Assembly (NCBI GenBank): GCA_029243855.1
Contig: JAQWRG010000103.1
Coordinates: forward strand, 1-48,018
Origin: Flavobacteriales bacterium
GTDB taxonomy: Bacteria > Bacteroidota > Bacteroidia > Flavobacteriales_D > Parvicellaceae
Direction: 5' to 3'
DNA length: 48,018 bases
A model generated the notes under the pieces. The model did not search any database. It was not told where the DNA came from and saw only the letters and a program-made list of their open reading frames with translations. A program made the position numbers and the translations under genes. Shown one piece after another: positions 10,274 to 20,192 of the stretch (position 1 is its first letter; each line of letters begins with the position of its first letter).

Positions 10274-10314
10274 AAAGAAACTTTGGAAACTTTTCAAACG
10301 CAAAAAGTTTCTTT
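10274..10314. promoter_or_regulatory. Candidate TetR-type operator: perfect 11-bp inverted repeat AAAGAAACTTT-N19-AAAGTTTCTTT with an additional nested half-site
   Basis: Lies in the 81-bp divergent gap between the TetR start (10252) and asnS start (10334); GAAACTTT at 10277 and 10286, AAAGTTTC at 10304. Confidence 0.55.
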
Positions 10315-10333
10315 AACAATTATTTACAAAAAA

Positions 10334-11749
10334 ATGACAAGATTAAGCATTGTTGAAGTATTAAAATTAGAAAGTGGTGTTGATGTTAACGTCTCTGGTT
10401 GGGTAAGATCATTTAGAGGGAATAGGTTCATTTCCTTAAACGATGGTTCGTGTATGGCAAGTATTCAAGTGGTGGTGGATTATGAAAACTTAAATACAGA
10501 AATACTTTCAAAAATTACTACGGGAGCAGCGATTAACATTAAAGGAGCCTTAGTAGAATCTCAAGGAAAGGGACAAAAAACAGAAATTGACGCTAAAGAA
10601 GTTAATATAATAGGTACAGCAAACCCTGATGAGGTTCAAAAAACAATATTACAACCAAAAAAACATTCTTTGGAATTGTTAAGAGAACAGGCTCATTTAA
10701 GAATGAGAACCAATTTGTTTGGTGCCGTTTTTAGGATTAGACACCATATGGCTTTCGCCATTCATAATTACTTTAATAGTAAAGGGTTTTTTTATATTCA
10801 AACTCCAATCATCACAGGAACCGATGCAGAAGGAGCAGGAGAAGTGTTTAGAGTTACGACTTTAAACCCAGAGAAAAACCAAGAAGCAGACCAAGATTTT
10901 TTTGGCAAACCAACACACCTTACCGTATCGGGTCAATTAGAGGCAGAGTTGGCGGCTCTATCTCTTGGAAAAGCCTATACTTTTGGCCCAACCTTTAGAG
11001 CTGAAAACTCAAACACAACAAGACATTTAGCTGAATTTTGGATGATTGAACCAGAAATAGCTTTTGCTGACATCATTGATGATATGGATTTGGGAGAAGA
11101 CTTTTTGAAATACCTTATTAATTATGCCCTTGAGCATTGTAAGGAAGATTTAGCCTTTTTAAATGAAAGAGGAATTAAGGAGGAGCAACAACTTCCAGCG
11201 GCTCAAAGAAATGAATTTTCTTTAATTGAAAGGTTAAACATGATTAATAGTAATGAGTTCGTAAGAATTACCTATTCTGAAGCGATTAAAGTTTTAGAAA
11301 ACTCCAAACCACATAAAAAGAAAAAGTTTAAATTTCCTGTAGAGTGGGGGGTAGATTTACAAAGTGAACACGAAAAATTTCTAGTTGAAAAGCATTTTAA
11401 AAAACCCGTAATAATATATAACTACCCTGCAAACATTAAGGCTTTTTACATGAGAGATAATGACGATGGAAAAACGGTAGCTGCAATGGATGTTTTATTT
11501 CCTGGTATTGGAGAAATTATAGGGGGCTCACAGCGAGAAGAAAGAGAAGACGTTTTACAACAGAAATGCAAAGACTTTAACATACCACAAGAAAGTATTT
11601 GGTGGTACCTAGAAACCAGGAAATTTGGAACAGTTCCTCATGCGGGATTTGGTTTGGGTTTTGAGAGATTAATGATGTTTGTAACTGGAATGTCAAACAT
11701 TAGAGATGTAATTCCATTTCCAAGAACTCCTAAAAACGCAGAATTTTAG
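10334..11749 (+). CDS. asnS: Asparaginyl-tRNA synthetase
   Basis: Class II aaRS motifs ([50 protein letters not shown]); start [12 protein letters not shown] at 10334 rather than 10199. Confidence 0.95.
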   Translation: MTRLSIVEVLKLESGVDVNVSGWVRSFRGNRFISLNDGSCMASIQVVVDYENLNTEILSKITTGAAINIKGALVESQGKGQKTEIDAKEVNIIGTANPDEVQKTILQPKKHSLELLREQAHLRMRTNLFGAVFRIRHHMAFAIHNYFNSKGFFYIQTPIITGTDAEGAGEVFRVTTLNPEKNQEADQDFFGKPTHLTVSGQLEAELAALSLGKAYTFGPTFRAENSNTTRHLAEFWMIEPEIAFADIIDDMDLGEDFLKYLINYALEHCKEDLAFLNERGIKEEQQLPAAQRNEFSLIERLNMINSNEFVRITYSEAIKVLENSKPHKKKKFKFPVEWGVDLQSEHEKFLVEKHFKKPVIIYNYPANIKAFYMRDNDDGKTVAAMDVLFPGIGEIIGGSQREEREDVLQQKCKDFNIPQESIWWYLETRKFGTVPHAGFGLGFERLMMFVTGMSNIRDVIPFPRTPKNAEF

Positions 11750-11782
11750 TAAATTTATATTCCAATAAAATTTACGGTACCG

Positions 11783-13225
11783 GTGCTAAAACAAACGCTA
11801 CAACAAAGGCTATTACAAAAACTATCTCCTCAGCAGATTCAATTAATGAAGATGTTGCAGCTTCCCACGCTAGAGTTAGAACAAAGAATAAAAGAAGAAC
11901 TAGAGGAAAACCCAGCCCTTGATGAAGGTGAGGAACAAACCAATTCGGACGGTGAAGAAGATTTTTCTAAGGAAGACCACAAAGAACAAAACACAAGGGA
12001 CGAGTTTGATTTTAACGAATACATAAATGACGAAACACCTTCTTACAAACTGCAAAGCAACAACCATTCTGTAGGAGAACAAAAGCATACTCCTTACACA
12101 CTTGGTTCAACCTTTACGGAAAGACTTTTGAGTCAAATTGGTTTACGAATTAAAGACGAAAAACAGTTGCTAATAGCTAAATACATAATTGGAAATCTAG
12201 ATGATTCAGGTTATTTAAGAAGAGAGCTTTTCAACATTGTAGACGACTTAGCCTTTGCTCAAAACATTAATACTAACGAAAAAGAACTATTAGTAGCTTT
12301 AAAAGAAATTCAAAACTTAGAACCAGCAGGAGTTGGCGCTAGAGACCTAAAAGAATGCCTGTTAATCCAACTCAAGAAGAAGAGCCGAACAATATCCATC
12401 AAAACAGCAGAAGTCATTCTTGAAAAATGCTTTGAACAATTTACTAAAAAGCACTATTCTAAAATTGCTAAAAAGCTTGATATAGACGACAAAGCCATTA
12501 AAGAAGCTTTTGCAGAAATTGTAAAGCTAAACCCTAAGCCAGGAAACTCATTAATTGAGTCTAATAAGTCCATTCAACACATAATTCCCGATTTTATAAT
12601 CAACGATGATGACGGAAAACTGATATTAGAATTAAATCAAAGAAATGTGCCGCCTTTAAAAATTAGTCCATCATATGTTGAAATGATTAAAGGTTTTGAA
12701 GTGGGGAATAAATCACAAAGAGATAAAGAAGCTATTTTATTTGTCAAGCAAAAAGTTGATTCAGCAAAGTGGTTTATTGACGCCATAAAACAGCGGCAAA
12801 ACACACTAATGGTTACCATGCAAGCGATTATGAATTTTCAAGAAAAGTTTTTTCTATCAGGAGACGAAACACAACTTAAACCCATGATTTTAAAAGATAT
12901 TGCAGAACTAGTAGAGATGGATATTTCTACAATATCTAGGGTTGCCAACAGCAAACACGTTTCAACACCTTACGGTACATCTTTGCTAAAATATTTTTTT
13001 AGCGAATCACTTGCTACCGACTCTGGAGAAGAAGTTTCTACTAGACAGGTGAAAACTATTCTTAAAGAAGCTATTGGAGAAGAAGACAAAAGAAAACCAT
13101 TGACAGATGAAAAGTTAATGATTTTATTAAAAGATAAAGGTTATAAAATTGCTCGAAGAACAGTTGCGAAATACAGAGAACAAATGAATATTCCTGTTGC
13201 TAGACTTAGAAAACAATTGGTATAA
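11783..13225 (+). CDS. rpoN: RNA polymerase sigma-54 factor (GTG start)
   Basis: Gln-rich region I (LKQTLQQRLLQKLSPQQIQLMKMLQLP) and canonical RpoN box ARRTVAKYREQMNIP. Confidence 0.96.
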   Translation: MLKQTLQQRLLQKLSPQQIQLMKMLQLPTLELEQRIKEELEENPALDEGEEQTNSDGEEDFSKEDHKEQNTRDEFDFNEYINDETPSYKLQSNNHSVGEQKHTPYTLGSTFTERLLSQIGLRIKDEKQLLIAKYIIGNLDDSGYLRRELFNIVDDLAFAQNINTNEKELLVALKEIQNLEPAGVGARDLKECLLIQLKKKSRTISIKTAEVILEKCFEQFTKKHYSKIAKKLDIDDKAIKEAFAEIVKLNPKPGNSLIESNKSIQHIIPDFIINDDDGKLILELNQRNVPPLKISPSYVEMIKGFEVGNKSQRDKEAILFVKQKVDSAKWFIDAIKQRQNTLMVTMQAIMNFQEKFFLSGDETQLKPMILKDIAELVEMDISTISRVANSKHVSTPYGTSLLKYFFSESLATDSGEEVSTRQVKTILKEAIGEEDKRKPLTDEKLMILLKDKGYKIARRTVAKYREQMNIPVARLRKQLV

Positions 13226-13226
13226 C

Positions 13227-13883
13227 ATGCAGTTATTAGCAAAGTTTTTGTCTTTTGTTTTCCATCCAATTTTTATAATTATTTACTCATTTTGTTTTTA
13301 TTTTAATATAGAATGTTTTTATAATTTTTTTATTGTAGAAAGTGCCCCAAACTCCTATTGGGTATTCTTGACTTTATTGTTGACAATGGGCGTGTTTTTT
13401 CCTTTGTTGTCCATGCTCATTATGTATAAATCTAAAATCATTTCTAATTTTTCAATTCCTATAAGAACACAAAGAATTCCTATTTTACTTTTGGTAATTG
13501 TTTATTATTCAATGACCTATTATGTTTTTAGGCATTGGAATAATAATTTATTTCACTTGTTTGAGCCTTTTTTAACTTTTTTATTCGGGGGTATTGTTTC
13601 TTTAGTTATAGCAACAATAATTACAATTAAATGGAAAATTAGTCTTCACGCTCTTGCTATTAGTGGTTTTTCAGGAGGAATGTTAGGATTGCTTTTAATT
13701 TCAGGAGAAGTATATAATTTGCAGGAAATGATGGTATATAATACCATTTTACTGTTGTTAATGGGGGTGGTTTCTTACTCTAGGCTTGTGCTTAAAACAC
13801 ATACATATTCTCAGGTTATTGTTGGAATTGTTTTGGGGTTTTCAATAGAGTTGAGCTGTGTTTTGTTACACATTAGCATTTAG
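13227..13883 (+). CDS. Multi-TM membrane protein, weak PAP2-phosphatase-like resemblance
   Basis: Start at 13227 right after the rpoN stop; hydrophobic segments; SRLVLKTHTYSQVIVG recalls PAP2 motif 3. Confidence 0.6.
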   Translation: MQLLAKFLSFVFHPIFIIIYSFCFYFNIECFYNFFIVESAPNSYWVFLTLLLTMGVFFPLLSMLIMYKSKIISNFSIPIRTQRIPILLLVIVYYSMTYYVFRHWNNNLFHLFEPFLTFLFGGIVSLVIATIITIKWKISLHALAISGFSGGMLGLLLISGEVYNLQEMMVYNTILLLLMGVVSYSRLVLKTHTYSQVIVGIVLGFSIELSCVLLHISI

Positions 13884-13884
13884 C

Positions 13885-14595
13885 TTAAAACCTCATCCAA
13901 GAGATTCCAACATGAAAAGGAATTAAGCTTTCACCGCTTTCATTAAAAATGGAAGTCATTGAATAAAACCCAACAAAAGAAATTTTATTAAACCCGAGCC
14001 TTATATAAGGACCATACCTGTATGGCAATACATTATTTAAATTGTATACTTTATATTTTATGTTTTCATTTTTATACTTACTGTGATCATTAACTAAAAA
14101 ACCAGCCTTAAACCCAATATAAAGCTTGAAATTAAACTTCATACGATCTTCCAATGTTTTATTAATTGTACGAATTCTAAACTCGATTGGAATGTCAACA
14201 TAATTAACCGCAAGCTTATTGGTTAAAATAATGGAGTCGTTTGAATGGGGAACCAAGGCATTAAACTGATTGGATGAACTTAATGACGAAAAGGTTCCAT
14301 TATGATGAAAGTTTAAGGATTCAAATCCAAATCCAATAGCAAAAGCAGCGTTACTTTTAACCCCGATTGGCATGTCTTTAAACCAATAAGCACCAAATCC
14401 AAAAGAAAAATTACCTTGTTTAATACCTGGAGGGCTTTTCATCCATCGGTTCCATGTTACATCGATGGCAATTCGATCAAACTTTTCGGTTTCCTGTCCA
14501 TCAGCCTCCCATTTTACATAAGACAACAAGCCCTGCCCAAATAAGTTGCAGTTGTTAACTACAAAAAGACATGAAATAAGTATAATTTTTTTCAT
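13885..14595 (-). CDS. Secreted, possibly outer-membrane beta-barrel protein of unknown function
   Basis: Signal peptide, alternating hydrophobic strands; 4-bp overlap with galE. Confidence 0.55.
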   Translation of the reverse strand: MKKIILISCLFVVNNCNLFGQGLLSYVKWEADGQETEKFDRIAIDVTWNRWMKSPPGIKQGNFSFGFGAYWFKDMPIGVKSNAAFAIGFGFESLNFHHNGTFSSLSSSNQFNALVPHSNDSIILTNKLAVNYVDIPIEFRIRTINKTLEDRMKFNFKLYIGFKAGFLVNDHSKYKNENIKYKVYNLNNVLPYRYGPYIRLGFNKISFVGFYSMTSIFNESGESLIPFHVGISWMRF

Positions 14596-15599
14596 TGCTC
14601 AGCTAAATTTTTTTCCCATTGCCACGCATGTTTTAGTGCATCATCAAGATTGAATTTATTTTCCCAACCAAGCATTTTTTTAACTAAACTATTATCGGCA
14701 TAAACTGATGGAGCATCTCCACCTCTTCTTGGGCCAACGGAATAATTAAGCTTAACACCATTAACCTTTTCAAAAGAGTTAATAACTTCTAGAACAGAAC
14801 TTCCTTTTCCTGTCCCAATATTTACCACTAAAGGCTCCTTTTGTTTTTTAGAATTTTTCAGCGCTAAAACATGAGCACTAGCTAAATCAACAACATGAAT
14901 GTAATCTCTTATACATGTTCCGTCAGGGGTTTCATAATCATCCCCATTCACTGTTAATGATTTTCTTATTCCTATAGCCGTTTGTGTAATAAAAGGTATC
15001 AAATTATTTGGAACACCCAAAGGAAGTTCACCAATTAAACCAGAGGGATGAGCACCAATAGGGTTAAAATACCTTAACAATGATATAGCTGTTTTAGGGT
15101 TTGATTGAGCAAAATCTTTAAGTATTTGCTCCCCAACTTGTTTGGTGAAACCATAAGGAGAAAAAGCAGGTTGAATGGGAGATTTTTCAGAAACAGGCAC
15201 TTTTTTTGGAACCCCGTAAACCGTGCAAGAAGAAGAAAAAACAAAAGATTTAATAGGAAATAGCGCAACGACTTTTAAAACATTTACCAGAGTGGTAATG
15301 TTATTATGGTAATATTTTAAAGGATCAATAACAGACTCGTTAACCGCTTTGTCAGCAGCAAAATGGATTATTCCATCAGGCTTTTCTTTCTCAAATACAA
15401 CTCTTAACCTATCAACATCTCCACAATCAATATCGTAGGACTTAAAATCTCGGTTTAGAATTTTTTTAATATTATCAAGTATAAAAGGTTTAGAATTTCT
15501 AAAATCGTCTACTATTATTGGCTCAAAACCATTTTCTAGTAAATCAACGACTGTATGAGAACCGATAAATCCTGCGCCTCCAGTAACAATAATTTTCAT
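14592..15599 (-). CDS. galE: UDP-glucose 4-epimerase
   Basis: MKIIVTGGAGFIGSHTVVDLLENGF; SSSCTVYG...SPYGFTKQVGEQIL; LRYFNPIGAHPSG. Confidence 0.92.
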   Translation of the reverse strand: MKIIVTGGAGFIGSHTVVDLLENGFEPIIVDDFRNSKPFILDNIKKILNRDFKSYDIDCGDVDRLRVVFEKEKPDGIIHFAADKAVNESVIDPLKYYHNNITTLVNVLKVVALFPIKSFVFSSSCTVYGVPKKVPVSEKSPIQPAFSPYGFTKQVGEQILKDFAQSNPKTAISLLRYFNPIGAHPSGLIGELPLGVPNNLIPFITQTAIGIRKSLTVNGDDYETPDGTCIRDYIHVVDLASAHVLALKNSKKQKEPLVVNIGTGKGSSVLEVINSFEKVNGVKLNYSVGPRRGGDAPSVYADNSLVKKMLGWENKFNLDDALKHAWQWEKNLAEQ

Positions 15600-15670
15600 A
15601 AAAACTATATTGAGAAGTAAAACTACCGAATAATTCTATAATAAATACTGTAGGGTTAAATTATAAAAAA

Positions 15671-18064
15671 TTAAAAATCTATTCTATAATAGAAAATTGG
15701 TAAAAACCCAAGTTGATAGTTTTCCACAACATCATCATTTAGGTCAGGTGTACTATTTGGAGCATAGGAATAGCTGAGAATATTTTTTGAACTAGTAACG
15801 TTTACTAAGTCTACTCCAATCTCATGCGTTACTTTGTTCTTATTAATCTTATATGTGGTTTTAATATCAAATCTGAAATAATCTTTAAATTGACTTTCAT
15901 TAAAGCCAGCATCTTGAAAGATTACCTCTCCTTGATCTTCTGAAGCTACGTGGTCAACAATCCCTTTTCTTTTTCCGCCTGCTCCTGTAACCTTTACGCC
16001 TAAACCAAGGGTATTGTTTTTTATTTGAAATTCTCTTCCAGCTAAAAAGTTTGCGGCATAAATGCCGTTAAAACTCGTGTTTCTTTCAATACCGTCACTT
16101 GGTGTATAGCGAGAATTATACAAACAGCCAGAAAATAAAGCATGCCAATTTTTATTGAAATAGCGTTGAATGGTTACTTCTAGTCCGTAATTGCACCCAG
16201 TTCCATTGTTGTTTAGCGTATCAGGAAAAACTCTAGCAAAACCACTACCAGCATTGGTTAAAGAAAAAGCAGATGCAGAGGTTTCAACAGGAATTCCAGT
16301 TAAATCTTGGTAGTATACTTCAGTTTTTAACCCAAAGTTTTTATTCAATTGATGCGAATAGCCCAAAACAATATGCTTGCTGTAGGTTAATCCTAAATCT
16401 TCATTATGAGCTGTAGTGTTGCCCTCGTTTATATAGTATCTAGTATATAGCGGTTGGGTCTGTGAATGATAACCCATTCCAAAAGATAGCGCGCCTTTTT
16501 CACTTACGTTCCATTTTAAACCCATTCTCGGTTCTATTGGAGAATAAGAATCTCCTAAGCTCATGTAGAGACTTGTAAGTCCAGCAGTTAAAATTAAATC
16601 ATCAGAGAATTTGTGTTTCCAACTTAAATAAGGTTGAATCATGAAATAACTACCTTCTTTATTAAAACGATTCCTATAGGTTTGAAGTGAAGAGTTTGTG
16701 GTAGCGCTATCGATAAAACTGAAATTGGTAAAATCAGCCACCCAACCCACTTTAAGTGTATTTTTTTTGTTTAGTTTCTTATTAAAAGAACTAGAGTTAG
16801 AATACCTAATTTTATTAAAATTATAAGCCATGTAAGGAGCCAATGAGACATTGCTCCAGTTATTGGGATCTCTAGAAACGGTATCGTGATTTGACAATTG
16901 TTGTTCTAAATTCACACATGTAGTAGACTTAATAAAAGAAGTTTCATTAAGTGGTTTGGTGTAGGTGGCCCCACCCACCAACATTCCTGTTCCAAAACGT
17001 TGATCTTTAGTATTCTCACCATATAAATCTATCTGAGTGCTATCCGTTTGTTCACTAATTAAAATATTTATATTACTATTTCCACCCATAGCCCAAAGGG
17101 AAAGATTGCCGCCTTTTTCAAATGGGAGATTTACCTTGGCGGCAAAGTCTTGGTAGTTTGGAATAGCTGACGTTCCAAGGTCAAGACCCAACATATTAAA
17201 TATTTTAAGCGTAGCTTTTCTGTACATTACTAAATAGGAAGCAGCACTTTTTTTAGATAATGGCCCCTCCATTAAAAATTCAGCTCCAAATAAGCCTACC
17301 TGACCCGTAAACTCTGTTTTTTCACTGTTTCCATTTCTAATTTTAAGGTCAAAAACACCAGCTGTACTGTTTCCATATTCAGCTGGAAATGCCCCTGAAA
17401 AGAAATCACTATTTCCTAAAAACTTATTATTTAATATACTTAATGGCCCTCCAGAAGATCCAGAAATAGCGAAGTGATTAGGATTAGGAATGGTAATACC
17501 CTCAACCCGATAAATAACCCCCAAAGGAGAGTTTCCTCTAACTATAATATCATTTCTACTGTCATCAGCTCCTTGCACACCAGCAAAATTTGAAGCCATT
17601 CTTGCGGGGTCTCCTCTACTTCCCGCATATCTTTCGGTTTCTTCAACTGAAAACTGTTGGGCACTAATGATTGCCATTTCATTATTTACAGTTCTTTCTT
17701 CGTTAGATGAAATTTCAAATTCTTCTAAGACCGCAGTTGATTCTTCTATAGAAATGTTTAAAATTACTTCACGACCAGCATTAACGACAATGGTCTGCAC
17801 CAAGGGTTTATAACCAATAAAAGTAAACCTAATTTGATGTCTCCCTAAAGGAACATTTTCTATTTTAAAAGCTCCGTTTGGTGTTGTCGCAACCCCCTTA
17901 TCAAAATCACCATCTATAAATTTCACATTAACCCCAGGAAGAGGAAATTGAGACTCCAAATCAACTACCTTTCCTTTAACAGTTTGTTGAGCAAGGGTAT
18001 GAGTAGAAAAAAATACAGGTAGAACGAATAGTAAAAAAGTTAACTTAATAGTAGAGTTTTTCAT
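15671..18064 (-). CDS. TonB-dependent receptor with N-terminal carboxypeptidase-regulatory-like domain
   Basis: VKGKVVDLESQFPLPGVNVKF...; plug SRGDPARMASNFAGVQGADDSRNDIIVRGNSP; barrel C-terminus. Confidence 0.9.
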   Translation of the reverse strand: MKNSTIKLTFLLFVLPVFFSTHTLAQQTVKGKVVDLESQFPLPGVNVKFIDGDFDKGVATTPNGAFKIENVPLGRHQIRFTFIGYKPLVQTIVVNAGREVILNISIEESTAVLEEFEISSNEERTVNNEMAIISAQQFSVEETERYAGSRGDPARMASNFAGVQGADDSRNDIIVRGNSPLGVIYRVEGITIPNPNHFAISGSSGGPLSILNNKFLGNSDFFSGAFPAEYGNSTAGVFDLKIRNGNSEKTEFTGQVGLFGAEFLMEGPLSKKSAASYLVMYRKATLKIFNMLGLDLGTSAIPNYQDFAAKVNLPFEKGGNLSLWAMGGNSNINILISEQTDSTQIDLYGENTKDQRFGTGMLVGGATYTKPLNETSFIKSTTCVNLEQQLSNHDTVSRDPNNWSNVSLAPYMAYNFNKIRYSNSSSFNKKLNKKNTLKVGWVADFTNFSFIDSATTNSSLQTYRNRFNKEGSYFMIQPYLSWKHKFSDDLILTAGLTSLYMSLGDSYSPIEPRMGLKWNVSEKGALSFGMGYHSQTQPLYTRYYINEGNTTAHNEDLGLTYSKHIVLGYSHQLNKNFGLKTEVYYQDLTGIPVETSASAFSLTNAGSGFARVFPDTLNNNGTGCNYGLEVTIQRYFNKNWHALFSGCLYNSRYTPSDGIERNTSFNGIYAANFLAGREFQIKNNTLGLGVKVTGAGGKRKGIVDHVASEDQGEVIFQDAGFNESQFKDYFRFDIKTTYKINKNKVTHEIGVDLVNVTSSKNILSYSYAPNSTPDLNDDVVENYQLGFLPIFYYRIDF

Positions 18065-18207
18065 AGCATTAGCTGTTTTACTCTAATATATTAAAATTAT
18101 ATATTGATAGATATAAAAATATATTCAGAAAAGGATGTGTAAAAGTAATTTTAAAAAAAATAAACCGTTGTTATTCAGTGTGTTATAAGAAAAAAACAGG
18201 ATTTAAA

Positions 18208-18888
18208 TTAATTCAATAACGATTCAAAAATTAATTTACCATCCGTATTGTTAAGTAGTAAGTCTACAGCTCTTTCAGGGTGCGGCATCATTCCAAAAAC
18301 ATTTTTAGAGGCGTTGGTAACCCCTGCAATATTTAAACAAGAGCCGTTTGGGTTAAATTCATCAGAAACTTCTCCAATTTCATTACAATATTGAAAAAGA
18401 ATTTGATCGTTTTCTTCTAATTCTTTTAAAACGTCATCATTAGCAAAATATCTACCTTCACCATGAGCAATTGGAATTTTAAAAGCCTTTTTATTGTCTA
18501 GCTCCTTGGTGATTGCACTTGTTTTGGAATTGGGTTTAAGAAATACATTTTTACAAATAAACTTTTGTTGATTATTATGCAATAATGCACCAGGCAACAA
18601 GCCAGACTCACAAAGTATTTGAAACCCATTACATATTCCTAAAACTTTCCCACCATTATTTGCATGAGCTATAACCGCTTCCATTATTGGAGAAAATCGA
18701 GCAATAGCCCCTGAGCGTAAATAATCCCCATAAGAGAAGCCGCCAGGAAGTACAATTAAATCACAGTTTTGAGTATCGCTGTCTTTGTGCCACAACTCAA
18801 CAACCTCTTGATTTAAAAGATTGCCTAAGGCATAAATCATATCTTGATTACAATTAGAACCTGGAAAAGTTACTACACCACACTTCAT
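18208..18888 (-). CDS. purQ: Phosphoribosylformylglycinamidine synthase subunit PurQ (glutamine amidotransferase)
   Basis: MKCGVVTFPGSNCNQDM; LPGGFSYGDYLRSGAIARFSP; VLGICNGFQIL; GMMPHPERAVD; start at 18888. Confidence 0.93.
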   Translation of the reverse strand: MKCGVVTFPGSNCNQDMIYALGNLLNQEVVELWHKDSDTQNCDLIVLPGGFSYGDYLRSGAIARFSPIMEAVIAHANNGGKVLGICNGFQILCESGLLPGALLHNNQQKFICKNVFLKPNSKTSAITKELDNKKAFKIPIAHGEGRYFANDDVLKELEENDQILFQYCNEIGEVSDEFNPNGSCLNIAGVTNASKNVFGMMPHPERAVDLLLNNTDGKLIFESLLN

Positions 18889-18942
18889 AGAGAAAATTTT
18901 AAGTTGCAAATATAAACGAATAGCATTTCTAATCCTTATGAT

Positions 18943-19905
18943 TTAGACCAAATATGTGAACACAAAAATACTTACTATAAAAAGAACGTATATCCAATCC
19001 AATATCCAAACTCTTTTACCATACATATACACAAAAGCAATTAGTATACTCAATGGAACAAACGCACTGTAAACTGAAAAGCAAATGGAGTGGAAAAAAA
19101 AGACATCAACAGCTATTTGAAATACACATAAAATAAAATAAAGAAGCAAAAGCTTAATTATTTTTTTGAATCGATTGGTAGAACGACCATAAGTGAATAA
19201 AACTATTTTAAGCGACAAAGCAAGTGTTATAAAAAGAAACACTCCTACGGCAACTAATGGTTCATTACTAAATTTAATACTGTAATAAGCTTTAGTAGAA
19301 AGCCAATGGGGTAAAACATTAAATGATGAGTTGGAGATTAATAAAAAGACGCTAAGATAAGCGCTCAAAAGGCCTAAACATAAAACAGGAATTAAATATT
19401 CCCTCCACACAAAAGGCCTAATGATTAATAAAGAGACCCAAGACATTAGAAACATTACAGAGAAACTAGGAAAACAAACCGCAGCAAGAATTACCCAACA
19501 ACAAGCCTTAAAAAGATGGTTTTTACAACTTTCATTACGGTAAATACGAATCAGATTACTAAAACAAAGAATACAAAATAGATTGGAAATAGCCATCGGG
19601 TGGAAATAGCCATTTTTAGGAAAAAACAGCATTAATGAAATATAGATCAAGCCTGGCAAATAAAAATTTTTGGAAAACAAGACACTTTTATTGACAATGG
19701 TATTTATTAAAAAACCAGAGCAAAACAGCAAGAGAGCACCTAATATATATTGAAAGAAAAGTGGAATAAATTGAAGCCAAGAAAAGGGGTGTCCTTTAAT
19801 TGAACTAAATGTGTTTTGACCATATCCAGCTATAAAAGCAAGCAATAAAACACAACTTGATAGGATAAAAAAAAATGGATGACTTGATCGCAATACATTA
19901 ATCAT
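18943..19905 (-). CDS. Polytopic membrane protein, DUF6427-like
   Basis: About ten hydrophobic segments; N-terminus MINVLRSSHPFFFILSS; resembles flavobacterial DUF6427 from memory. Confidence 0.55.
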   Translation of the reverse strand: MINVLRSSHPFFFILSSCVLLLAFIAGYGQNTFSSIKGHPFSWLQFIPLFFQYILGALLLFCSGFLINTIVNKSVLFSKNFYLPGLIYISLMLFFPKNGYFHPMAISNLFCILCFSNLIRIYRNESCKNHLFKACCWVILAAVCFPSFSVMFLMSWVSLLIIRPFVWREYLIPVLCLGLLSAYLSVFLLISNSSFNVLPHWLSTKAYYSIKFSNEPLVAVGVFLFITLALSLKIVLFTYGRSTNRFKKIIKLLLLYFILCVFQIAVDVFFFHSICFSVYSAFVPLSILIAFVYMYGKRVWILDWIYVLFIVSIFVFTYLV

Positions 19906-19994
19906 AAAACAAAATTAAGCATTAAAACTTAGTCCAAAAGAAATGAAAACAACCAAATATTTATTAGTTTTGAATAATTATTTAAATAAACATT

Positions 19995-20180
19995 ATGGAT
20001 TGGTTGGTTTACCCTTTAAGAGATTTTTTAGTTTGGTTGTTTGAAAACACACTGGAGCCAGCAGGAAATAATCCCAACATTATATTTTTTATGATCATAA
20101 TGTTTGGGTTAACTTACTGGATGTTTGTTCAAAATAAGCTAAACAAAAAAGCGGACGCAGATCCAGACCAAATTAAATAG
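19995..20180 (+). CDS. 61-aa single-TM protein, DUF6341-like
   Basis: MDWLVYPLRDFLVWLFENTLEPAGNNPNIIFFMIIMFGLTYWMFVQNKLNKK; resembles small flavobacterial proteins sometimes labelled uracil phosphoribosyltransferase. Confidence 0.6.
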   Translation: MDWLVYPLRDFLVWLFENTLEPAGNNPNIIFFMIIMFGLTYWMFVQNKLNKKADADPDQIK

Positions 20181-20192
20181 TTTAATTTTTAA

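Noticed and set aside
11839-12088. Minus-strand ORFs inside rpoN
   Set aside because: Antisense to a well-supported rpoN; low-complexity Ser/Phe-rich translations.
15074-15268. 64-aa alternative-frame ORF within galE
   Set aside because: Same-strand out-of-frame overlap with a convincing galE; Leu/Phe-rich artefact.
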